Shown in pieces: positions 25,050 to 38,100 of a stretch of 64,000 bases of DNA. Each line of letters opens with the position of its first letter. Position 1 is the first letter of the stretch. A program made the translations under genes and the position numbers. The notes beneath the pieces are model-generated. The model had not been told where the DNA came from. It saw only the letters and a list, made by a program, of their open reading frames with translations, and searched no databases. Source of the stretch: Sanderia malayensis (Eukaryota > Cnidaria > Scyphozoa > Semaeostomeae > Pelagiidae). The stretch spans positions 3,906,001-3,970,000 of the forward strand of contig RQOL01000660.1 in NCBI GenBank assembly GCA_013076295.1, given 5' to 3'.

Positions 25050-28000
25050 TGTCTTCTAAGGCGGCAAATACGTGTTATTGCCAACAGACTATAGTAAGTC
25101 ATGCAGTTGTGTATTTAGTGCCAGTTAGTTGTCATTACCGTATTTCCTCTAAAGAACGCCGCCCTCTGATAAACGCCGCCCCCTATTGAACGCCGCACTT
25201 TAAACCAACCATTTGTGATAAACGCCGCCTTCTAATGAACGCCGCCCTCTATTGAGCGCCGCATCTTCAAAAGGGGCGTTTATTAGAAACACACGTCAGC
25301 GAAAGCTATGAAAGTTTTCATGTCATAGATGAGGATTCTGACGGAGACAGTGCCATTGACATTGACATACTTTAGCTTGAACACATCATTTGTGAACTTT
25401 AAAACATTTTTCATAAAGTCTTTTATACGTGTTTTTGGGAAAAGAAGACATTGTCAGTTTTCATCTTTTTTTTTTATCTCACTTTTCATTTTGTAAAGAA
25501 CGCCTCCCTCTAATGAACGCCTCCCTCTATTAAACGCCGCATGCAAAAGTTGGATTTTAAAAAGAACGCCGCGGCGTTCTTTAGAGGAAATACGGTACAC
25601 ATAAAGCTCCTATGTCAGACGCTTCTACTTTTTCTTCATTTTCTGCAAAAATAAGGCACATCTAACGTACAAATGGCGTGGCCTTAAAAATGTTACCCCT
25701 ATGTCCCCTTCCGCTTCAAGGCGACTCCCAACTCCATTGCTTACCTTGGATTTCTTGATATTGGAGGTTGGTTAAATTGTTCTTTGCATTTAATACGTTT
25801 CTCACCAGCCTATTTCGTTAGGTTATCTCTGTCCACCTTGATTCAACCTATTTCTTTAAAAATCAAACAAATATTCATAATTTGATCAACTTGAATTGTT
25901 ATTGATCAGCTTCAGAGAATTATCCACCTGTTGTCCATTAATTATCCACCTGTTGTTGTTTGCTTGCATTAAAAACCGATTAATCTTGCTAACATTGTAA
26001 ATATCCTGCATCATCGCAATTACCTGCTAATTAAAGACTCGTGTAAATATCATGCAATCGATGGTTTTACAGCTCAGCAAATAAAGTTCGAAGTCGAGGA
26101 ATAGTAAAAGCCTGCATATAAGAACCCACAATTTTTGCACCCAGCCTAATATATTATGGTATTGTTTCCTTTATTGGGTAAAAATATCACACTGATATTC
26201 TGGAATTTCTTAATCCGTCGTTCCTATATGCGGGCTTTTGCTGTAGTCAGTGCCAAGAGGGGAAAATGCCTGTTTGAGTTAAGGTGAATTAAACCTGAGA
26301 GAAATATGAAATGGAAACAATACCATTTCGTTTATACGGTTAATGGATTAATCAGGGAACCATGTCGCAAATGCTTTTGTAGCCCCATTGGTAAGAGTAT
26401 TAGCAAGGTTCACTGCAATGTAGCACACTTAACCCAATAGTATTGCACAAACTTTAACCTTTGAACGCTATGGCTTTAACAATGCTTTAACATTGCGTCA
26501 GTTCTGCCCCGGATAACCTTTATATCTCAAACACAGCCATGATGCATCAGCTATTTCCAGGGGATCTCACATTGTGCAAGTTGCTATTCTACATTGCTAT
26601 GCAATATTGTCTCTTTTTGCAGTGAATGGTGGCTGGGGTGGTTGGTCGATTTGGAGTGGTTGGGCGAAAGAAGAATGTTCTGGAAATCAACGTGTAAGAA
26701 CAAGACCATGCACAAACCCAATGCCAAGTACAGATGGAGATTATTGCGTTGGAGATAATGCTATCAACGAACAAGGACCAGGTAATATCTTTTATGACGT
26801 TTCATTAACTGCACGCCTTTCATTTGCCATTTGCACTTTTGCATGCTTTATATTTGCCTTTTGCACCCATGTGGGGCATGTATGCTTTGTCTAGTGTTTT
26901 CACTGGACAAAAGCAAATAGAAAGGAAAATTTTTTTAACTCATCTCTTCCACCACATGACTTGGACTTTCATTCTATGCTTGTTCATGTAACAATGGCGC
27001 TGTATTGACGGACAAGGAAAACATAAGCAGAAAATAAAAAACCTGGTCGGACATTTTCCAAGCAGTGCTATTTATTTTGTATCGGTATCATTGTCTATAT
27101 CTTCCACTTTGTGCATTTTTTATCACATTCCTATTAATTGGCATTGGCCTATTTCTTTAATTACTTTGTGCTTTAGTTTTTATCTCTTTATTTTGTTCTT
27201 TCTTTATTTTATTTTATTTGCTGCTGTTTTTACTCTCTTATCTATGTGCCCAACCTTTGAAAAGGGACGCGTATTGAGAGCGAAAAAAGATCAAAGTCAT
27301 TGCCGTTCGTTGTCTTTTTCGTTTTCAGTTGATGGGGCTTGGAGTGACTGGTCACAGTGGAGCTCTTGCAGTAAGCCATGTGGTGGTTCAACTGTAAACA
27401 GAACGAGGCTATGCAATTCGCCTGCACCCGAACGAGGCGGCGCCCAATGCCAAGGCTCTTCAATTGAAACCAAATTAGAATGCTTTTCCAAATGTCCAGG
27501 CAAGTCAATGATTTCATAGTGTATAAGCAGAATACTTTCAAAAGTGCCTGAACAATGCTTATAGTTTCTCAATGCTCATTCTGTAAAGTTGACGTTTTCT
27601 TTCTTAGTTGGCCGAATCGATGGAGTTTACAGTGAATGGACCTCGTGGAGTGCTTGTCCTAATCAATGTTCAACGTCTGGAGGCGTAAAAATCACAAGAA
27701 CACGAGTATGCAACTCGCCCCCACCCATGAATGGAGGGGCTGCCTGCAAAGGACCCAATACGGAAACAGTATCATCTTGCTTTCACATCTGCCCAAGTAA
27801 GAAGCACCATTGCTGTCTCATAATACAATTATCATCAATATCTGTGCCCAGAGTGAAGCGATGTGCTACAATCGCTTCAATCTGATCATACTGATACTGA
27901 TTTCATCATTACAACCATCACCTTCTTGGTTTTTGAGGCAAGGCACTTTTTTCCGGACATCCTTTAATCCGGCTTCTTCCACCTGAAACAAAATAATTAT

Positions 28001-31000
28001 TTCACCACGAATAACATGACTTAAATTACGCTTTCAGTTAATGGAGGTTTTGGACAATGGTCACTTTGGACCGAGTGTACAAAGACGTGCGGTACAGGAA
28101 CGCAAAAAAGAAACCGACTTTGCAACGATCCGGAACCAATGGGTGTTGGCTCTTTAAATTGCACTGGAGCATTCAGGGAAACAAGAAATTGCAAATTAGC
28201 CAACTGTCTGAGTGAGTTTCCTTTACAAATGTTGTTTTGATAGTTAAAAATGGCGCGATTGGCATGGCAATATCAACATCAGTTATGCGAGCCTCCGATA
28301 ATTCCAAAGTTTACATCACACTATTAGAAGCATAGCTGGGTAGAAGCAGAGAACAGGGACAAAAGTTTGCCTGAATGGCCCCTTGAATAATTTTAGTAAA
28401 TTTCTAGCACTTTTCTACTTTTCCAAGAGACTCAAGTGACAGTAATTAATAGTTCTGTTATGCATGTCTGCAAATGGGTCTTGCAATCTTCTCTGCAGCC
28501 TTATATAATCTTGTGAATGACTCAACCTTTCAAAATTTTCACATGCGTTTAAGTCGAATAGTGTGCAATGCGAACACCGGGGCCTACATATCTTTTCTGC
28601 AATGTATCTTGTAAATGCTACTTTTTATTTCAGATGCTGTAAATGGAAGTTGGTCAGCCTGGTCGCTGTGGTCTCATTGCTCGTCATCGTATTGTATGCG
28701 AGGCGAGAAATCGAGAAGGAGGTTGTGCAACAATCCAGCACCTCAGAATGGCGGTGATGTTTGCCTCGGTTCTGCGAAGAAAACTATTGTATGCCCGTCA
28801 AGTAATTGCCAAAGTAAGTGGATATATATTTCTATCAATTGAGCTGTCCATCCTCCCGAGGTCAGTAAATGAGTACCCAGAATTTCTGGGGGTAAGGGCT
28901 TATAGCAACTGGACCCACATTGATAACAGCTGTCGTAGTTGAAGTGGCTATCCAGTATAAATATTCGTACTTACTTACTTACTTAATCTTATAAGATGCT
29001 TGAATAGGAGCAAAGGTGTAGAAAATTAAATTTTGCGTTTATGAAATTTTCTATTGAATTTAAGAGACGTTATAGGAAGCGAATTTACTAGAATTGAGTG
29101 TAATTGAAGCTAAGTAAAGAAAATGATGTTGACATGCATTTGATTTCTTGAACAGCCTATGTACCAACATTGCCTCCGGTATCAGTAGTCTTTCCCAACT
29201 CCTACATGGCACGCGAATGTGGAGCTAACAGAAAGTACCGTCAGTCTACTCCGGATGGGCACGTGGTTCCAAATCAAGTCTTCACACACCTTGCCTTCAA
29301 GGCCAACAATTTCAGAAATGGATATTTCAACTACAAGAAAGAAGATGGCGGCAATGTTGTCAAGGTATTGACTATCACGATGCTGTGCAATAATGCAATT
29401 CAATGTGACGGAGCCTCTTGATAACGAGGCTAAGGAATTGAGTATCTGATCTCTTCCCCCAATAAGCGGCTGAATAGTGCAACATACTTTCGGTGTAAAA
29501 GCATCAAACAAAATGAAGCATTTTGGCAAGGATTCTTGCATTGTGATCACACTGTACTTGTGCATTTTCTATAACTTATTTAAATGCTTCCATATCTTTA
29601 GTTTAGTTCAGTGCATCCGTATATATTTAGCCTAGGCCTAGGTTAAACGTTGCTCCCCTCATGTGCCGAATCAAATAGAATCAAGCTCAAGGAAAGAGCG
29701 AATTTTTGTCTCTCTAAATTGAATCTGTCACTCCAAAACAAATCTGCCGTACTTAACCAAGTTCAAGGTCGCACGTTTGATGTGCTCAATTCAACAATTA
29801 GAATCAGTGCATGAGAATAGTGACGTTTAACTTAGTCATTATTTTGATATGTCAATGTATCCATATCCTGAGACTAATCTAATAGCTTTCTTTCTAGTAC
29901 TGCTTCGACCCAGAACCAGCCATATCAATTAAAGAAGTCGTCGATAACTTGTTACCATCTTACAGAAGTACGCTTCCCATATTAGGATACGATAAACCGT
30001 CGGACGAAAGCCAACCAATCACCGGCTTTTACATCAAAGTCAAGAACGAGGCCAATTATCCTGTGACGGAATATGACTTTGGAATCGAATTCCGCGACTA
30101 CTTCAGTCCAGGACAGAAAGTCGAAATGCGCAATGTATCGTAAGTATACAGCTTTTCATTCCTAATGTATATAGTTCAAACATAACAGACCAAAGCCTAT
30201 AATGGAAGAGAACAAACAATTTACTCAACTTACAGGGAGATTCTTAAAAACGAGAGTGCATTGTATTGTGAACCAGTTCCATAGAGTAGACGTGTAGTTT
30301 ATTACAATGTAGAAGGGCAATGGCAGATTCGTTTTATTCATGTTCTTAACCGATAGTTAAGCTTTATTAAGAAACAGGTTAAGCGCCCAAATCGAAAAAT
30401 TATGGAGGGCTCGGCTTCATCTTTCCTTTATTCAAAGCAGGATATCTTGTATCCTATTCTCGGTAGCTCATTATAATCTGGATTCTTTTCATCTCATAAA
30501 AGATGCTCGATATTTTAGATGCCCTATCATAATCTAAACACATTCTATCCTAATCTTTGCATACCCTATATCGTATTCCAGATAGCTCATTCTAATCTGG
30601 GTATGTTCTATTCTAGTTTAGCCATGTCCTACTCTAATCTATACATATGTCTTAGATAAAATTGTTACAACTCTTTTTCCTCTGTCACAGAATTACGTAC
30701 AACACTCAGGGCTCTAAAAGAAGTTTCATGGCTAAGGGAGAATACTTTAGGTTTTCGCCAACCATTTTTCAATCAAGCATCTATCGCTATGATAAAGACA
30801 CCCATCTTATTGGCACGTCTCCTTCGATGAAGATCAATCATATCTTCCATTTTTTTGGATTGTTGAAAGTGCCGGATTTCGTCGAGACTGCCTTGAAGTA
30901 GGTATACTTTTCGAGTGAGGCCTTTGAATGTTGAAACGTTTTGTATGTTGCCCCTAACTTCCAGATGATGTATAGTTGGTTGAGGTTAATTAAACTTCTT

Positions 31001-34000
31001 AATATCAATCTTATAATAAGCATTCTTAGATAGCTACTTTTGTGTACTTTAGTGTCGCAGGTTACAGAGTTCAAGCGCAATATGCTTGTAAGCTGAAAAA
31101 TTAACTCTTTGTTTACAAGCTTAAGCATTTTAGCATCCAAGTGTTCTAACCTTTATGTCATAGTTAAGAAGCTCTATATTTCAAACACTATACATATGAT
31201 AATTTTAAATGTGTAGATTTCAGAAACTTGCGGGGCTAAATTCTAGCAGTTCTAGATCCAAAGATCATGGGGAAAGTGCTACGTTCCCTCCAATGAATGC
31301 TGCGTTTAAGACCGTTCTTTAAATTTTCACAGAGCAATGAAAGTATGGGACTTCGAGTTCGGACCCTGCAGCATTGGGTATGACTTTTTGCAAGGATGGC
31401 TTGAATCATTGACTCCGTTCAGATTCACAGCTACGAAGACAATTGATGGTATTCCCGTGCACCTGGAGATCATAGCCAGTTTGAGAGGAACAAGATGGAT
31501 ATTTGCCTTTGGATTCATGTTTGATGGAGAATCATTCGGTGCTGCGATTGGAAAGACAACAGGAACAACACTGGCGGATGGTGGATTCTTTGACAGTGTC
31601 GGAGTTCATGTTGAGGTAAGACGTCTTTGATTCATGATATTGTTCATGTGCAGTTGTCAGGGACATGTATCTATTAGAGAGAAAGGCATCTATTAGAGAA
31701 AAGTCCATTATAGAAGAATGGGCTTTTTTAGCTACGTAAATCTATTGGGTGACTAATTATATTGTTGTGCTCAGGTTGGAATTATGATGAATGTGCTGGA
31801 CGAATTTCTCGTATCAAGTCACACTACTGCTTTCGCAAAAGAGCCAATCAGATCGCTAACACTAGCATCTGTGCCGAGTGGGGCTCTTATTGCTGCTCAG
31901 GTTTGTGGCTGTTTCTTTTGTTCTCAGACTCAGATTCGATTTACAATAGCGTGGTGTTGATCAGTAATATTAAAATCATATATTCAGCCAGACCTCTTCT
32001 TACCATAAAATATCCAATCAGACCTCTTCTTACCACAAAATATTCAGCTAGGCCTCTTCTTGCCATGCAGCCAGACTTCTTCTTGCTATACAACATTCAG
32101 CCAGACATCTTTAACCTCAACCATAACATATTTACACAGACCTCTTCTTGCCATAAAATATTCAGCTAGGCCTCTTCTTTCCGTACAAAATTCAGTGACA
32201 CATTTTCTTGCCATAAAATCTTTACCCAAACCTCTTCTTGCCACACAAAATTCCCAATCAGGTGCCAACTTCTATCACAAATATCTCTGTCAACTGATAG
32301 AAATCTTGCCTTACTTGCTCTTGGCAGGTCGGCTTACCAAAAGATTGTGGCGGTAGCTCATTTTGCAAATTTACCAAGAAACTTCTCGGAGCTCAAGTGG
32401 TTTTTAGAATTTCAGCCAAGACAGACTTCAAGTTTACTGGCATTGGCGTAACAGCTGGTTTTTACAACATCAAGCTGACGGACACGGTCACGTTTTCAAG
32501 ACTGGAGCTTTTCATTACGGTACGTTTCCACTTGTATTTGAAACGGATATTCACCCCGGGAACATTGTTTATCGACAGTGAAATACACAAACAGCAGCGT
32601 TTTAGCAGGTAGAGGAAAGAGCAACGAAATTAACCAAAGGGTAGTGAAATTAGCCATATTCTCCGTGCTTTTGAACTTAGATTTGTGCCATTAACTTATC
32701 TCAGCGATCTATGCAATAACAATAACCTAAGGGGCATCTTCATCGAGTTTGATCATAATGTGAATAACTGTAGAAACTGATGCTACGTTTTACAATTTCT
32801 AAACAGTACAACAGGACAGAGAAGTCGACTCAGCTTGGTTTCCGTGCTGAAGTCAAGTTCCCAGTGAACTCCGGAGAGATATACGCGGATGGCTTCAAGC
32901 TGGATAACTATTTGGCAGTCGGTGGTGAAATAGTGCACAAGCTAGGCACTGTTGACACTACTGCTCGACTGTACATGCGTGGTTTGTGGAGAAATGCCTT
33001 TGGTGCTGATTGGTTTGCGATTGGTGATATTAATCTTGCGTGAGTTGCTTTGAAATTTTTGTTTAATTTCTTAATGCCATAAAAGCATTTTAACATTTCT
33101 CTTTCAGCCCATGTTTTTTAAGCACGCCTCTCTTTTCAGACAAGTTCTTATTTTAGCCAACCACTCCTTTTGGTCATTTCTTCTTCTACCCCACCTTTCT
33201 ATTACCACTCCTTTGAGCCCAACTTTTCCTTTCAGTCCAGGTCTGGTTCTACTCCCCTCCGCCCTGTAACCCTCTGAAATTCGAGGTTTTTACACTATTG
33301 CTTCACAACTGTTGCTTCATCTTCATGCTTTTGAACTGTTTCATACTACAATGCTCACTCTGTTTACGAAGCTCATGTCGAAGTAAGGTTTCTTAAGACA
33401 TCGCTACTCCACTGTGGCATACATATAGCGGCGTTTACACCGTATGATGGCTCAGTATTATTTTGACTGTACTTATAACTGTTTCTTTTGCAGACTGACA
33501 ATCTCCCTTGACAGTCCAATTGGCCTATCAGGTGCAGAGCTTGGAGGGCGCTTGGAATTCGGAAAGAATTGCTTGTACAGTGCCGATTTTGATCTTGACG
33601 TAAGATAATGCATCTGATGTTGTCTCTATTTTCAACCTGGTTGTATACTTACTATTGTTGCTATTGACAAGATTGGCAGTTTAAATGGCAAGAACTCTAA
33701 GCCTCAAGTAGCTAGTGAGAAGCAATAAGCGAGAGCCCTACAGCTTTCTTAATTATTGCCCTACTAGTTTTTGCTATAGTACAACTTTGACTTGACAACT
33801 TAATTAATGATATGAGTCTATCTTTCATCAATAGGGTCACTGCATTAAAGTCAGAGTCTACTTTGGTATTGGCAAACCAAACACATACTTCTACGGTGAG
33901 GTATCAGCTCTTACTGTTGGTAAGATTATTCGAATGACAGGCGGAGATACTGGCTCGGTACCAGGCCCAGTTGCGGAGACCGGTTTTCCAAAAGGAGCTC

Positions 34001-34730
34001 TGGTAAGGCCGAATGATGTTCTCTATATCAAGGAATTAAATGTCGAAACCACACTGTAAAATTCGAATTTGAAGCTTGTATACAAGTTGCTACACCATCT
34101 TAAGTTCAAAACCACCAACTGCCAAATTGAACTTACATTATGTCTACTGCCCTGATAAGCTCAAACTTTTGAAAATCTCTGTTATTTTTCTGCTTTCCAC
34201 AACCTTTATTTGCTTTGTGCATATTCTCAAGAATTATAGATATATGAATCAGGAAGAAGGCGAGAGTAGTCAACTATACCTCAAGAAACCCACCCCCTCG
34301 GTTCACTGTTTGTGAGAACCCTGGGGGACGAGGAACACATCGAACCCAAGTTTTGGTTGTTTTTGTAGTTCTCTTTTTACGAGGCAATTGCAAGGATACT
34401 TCAGTCCTTCGACCTTCAAGAAATTCCTCTCTAAATTTCATACCCCTCTTTGCCGGCATTCTGTTATGATGCAACGCATGCTCTAATTTTTCCAGGTATC
34501 GTATAATGCTGGTACATCTCTCGTCAACCTTGCTATTGCTGGTGGGCCTATCATCCCAGTTGGTGTGCGAGTCAAAGGAATATTGAATTTGTTTAGTTAT
34601 GAGATCAAAGTTGACATAAGAATTGGAGATATGGTACAAATTTTATTACTTACATCTCCATTGCTATCCTGTTTTACTTTTCCTGTGCTGATGTCTGCTC
34701 GGTTATAGTCGCTACTGATTACCACTACTT

Positions 34731-34767
<37 letters not shown>

Positions 34768-34781
34768 TACTACTACTAATT

Positions 34782-34821
<40 letters not shown>

Positions 34822-34847
34822 TACTACTACTACTACTACTACTAATT

Positions 34848-34881
<34 letters not shown>

Positions 34882-35154
34882 TACTACTACTACTACTAAT
34901 TCTACTGCTACTACTACTACTACTAATTCTACTACTACTACTACTACTACTTCTACTACTACTACTACTACTAATTCTACTGCTACTACTACTACTACTA
35001 CTAATTCTACTACTACTACTACTACTACTACTACTAATTCTACTACTACTACTACTACTTCTACTACTACTACTACTACTAATTCTACTGCTACTACTAC
35101 TACTACTAATTCTACTACTACTACTACTACTACTACTAATTCTACTACTACTAT

Positions 35155-35199
<45 letters not shown>

Positions 35200-38100
35200 C
35201 AGTAAGACTCCGTGTTAACTACAAGTACAAGTACTATATCTACATCATCGTCATCATCATCATCATCATCATGATCATCATCCGTGTTGAACAAGTACTG
35301 CATGTCCATATATTCATTCTTAGGAAATTTATATTGATGGTGAACTTGACCCAATAAGCCTTGGAGGTGTTGTGACAATTGCAAGAAATAATACACACTT
35401 ACACATGGGACCTAGATTGTTCTTTCAATACCGACCAAAAGAAGCATCGTTTATCAAATTACCATTCTTCAAGGTAAACCGTTCATCTATTTTGTTGCTA
35501 TCAATCATGCCCTTGCTTAATTTACACTTTACACTTCGCTAAACTGCTAAATATTGCAAAATTGCAAAAAGTTTTCATGATAACGGTATTCATTGGGATA
35601 TTTTTTGAAAAGAAAATACAGTTATTTACAGTTATTTACAGTTAATCTAACAAAGTTAATTAATTTGAATAACATGTCTATTATTGACAGAAAATTGCAT
35701 AACTTGTAATGTCTGTTTAATTAACTGAAGACATATGAAACTACTTTTCACCTCTTTTGATATCGTTATACATGATAATTTTCCTGTTTATTGAAGCATC
35801 TGATTTATCCTTCTTTTAGATGTTCTTCGAAGGCTATGGAAATTTCTTCGGCATAGAAGCATACGCATTTATCAATATCACCATGTCTGGATTGGAAATT
35901 TACGTGTGGGGTAAAGCGTGGAATTTGATCTACGCCGAACTGTACATCTCAGCCTCGTATGCTGTTACTAATATCAAGAATGCTAATTTCTACGTTCGCA
36001 TAATCATCGACCTCAGGGGAATCACTGACGTAAGTACTGCAAGCATCCACAAGCTGAAATTCTTTTGTCTGTTGTTTGATGAGAAATATTACGGTTTCTT
36101 TATCCATTGGTTCTTATATACAGTAAACACCCGCGTACCTGTGAGTTCTGCATCCAGCCTGTTGCTCAAACACAATAGCCTATTGTCTCTTATATTGTTT
36201 TGGGCAATGGTTCAGCCTGGATTGTTCTTAATTCACTGGTTCTTATACGCGGGTGTTTACTGTACCGGCGTTTATTGGAAATGTTGAGATTTTATTGTAC
36301 ACTTAGTGAGCAAAAGTATTGCACAACCTGATGAAAAATGGCGTCTAGAAGTGGCCCAAGGCCTGAGCAAGAAAATTTACATGACAATATAAATATACCA
36401 AACGGGTATAAATAGCAAATTTCTTTAGGAGAAATATACTCAAAATTTCATAAATTTTCAAATGAAAACATAATTTAAACTATATCATATTGTTTTACAA
36501 TAATATTAAAAGAAAACTGCGAAGAGGTCCCATGAAAATTTTTGATGAAAGTTTATCGAAGTGGAGTAATTAAAACGCCAATAATTATAATTTCTTTCAC
36601 TCAAAGCCACGCAAATTCTCTCTCGTTTAATAGAGAATGTTTTGAAACTTTCAAAAATATAAGAATTATTCAGGTAACTGTCTTGACCTTTTACAATTCA
36701 CGGTTTAAGTTTTTGTTTATCATTTTAGGAATTCGATTTGACAAAATCTATTTTTCCGTAATTTTTTTCCAGAGTAAAAAAAGAAGGTTAGGCGCCATAA
36801 CGAAAAATCCGACATGGATATTCCTATAATTTGTTTCAAATACTATAATTTGATGTAATTTTTACGGGCTTAATACTTTCTGAAATGAGCGAAAAATTTT
36901 ATTTTTTAAAATCGGCTCTGAAATTTGAAAAACAACACATGTGCTTCCCAAGTGGTAAACAAAGACCTAAACCTTGAATTCTAAATGGTCAAGACAATTA
37001 CATGAAAATTTTTTATACTTTTCAAAATTTTAAAACATTGTCTTTTAAATGAGAGAGAATTTGCGTGGCTTTGAGTGAAAGAAAGTATAATTATTGGCGT
37101 TTTAATTACTCCACTTCATGGGACCTCTTCGCAGTTTTCTTTTAATATTATTGTAAAACAATATGATATAGCTTAAATTATGTTTTCATTTGAAAATTTA
37201 TGAAATTTTGAGTATATTTCTCCTAAAGAAATTCGCTATTGAAGCCCGTTTGGTATATTTACATTGTTATGTAAATTTTCTTGCTCAGGCCTTGGGCCAC
37301 TTCTAGACGCCATTTTTCATCCGGTTGTGCAATACTTTTGCTCACTAAGTGTAATATGACATCAGAAAGACACTTCGACATAGAGTTTACACTCGTATGC
37401 ATTTTAAGTACATTATTTTATGGATGTTTAAGTCATTTATTTTGATTGGTTGTTATCTCAAAGAGTTTCTGGTTCCATCCACTGTCTTTTCGATATGTTG
37501 CGAACTCACCATCACAAACATTATGTGCACATCTCAAACATTTACCCCAATGGAGGTTCGAGATGTAAACTAAAATATGAAAATCTTGTCTGGGTAATTT
37601 CATCGGTTGATTTGACTTTTTCAGGCAATCGAAAATGCAAGAAAAGCTGTTGACAAAGCATTTAAATCTGCGCAACGAACGCTGAATGAGAAGATTGAAG
37701 ATGTAAAAAGAGCAAAACGAAAGTGCAAAGAAAAGCTGCAGTTGAAATGCAAGAATTGCTACTCATTAAAATGCAAGCAAGCAGAAGACAATTGCAAAGG
37801 TTTTATGGACAGTGCCAAAAAATGGATCGGAGGAGTTATTAATGCCGCAGGTGAAATATTAATGTTAATTTATTATTATTTCATTAATAAACTCTTTACT
37901 TCTTTACTTCTTTATTTCTTTACTTCTTTACTTCTTTACTTCTTTACTTCTTTACTTCTTTACTTCTTGCTAGTTTTAATATAAAACTTATATAGCAGAT
38001 GTTAATAATTTTTTCATCAGGAAACTGGATCAAGAGTACAGCAAAGAAAATCGGACAAGGCCTAGCCAAAGTATGACTTTACGCACCCTCACTTTACACT

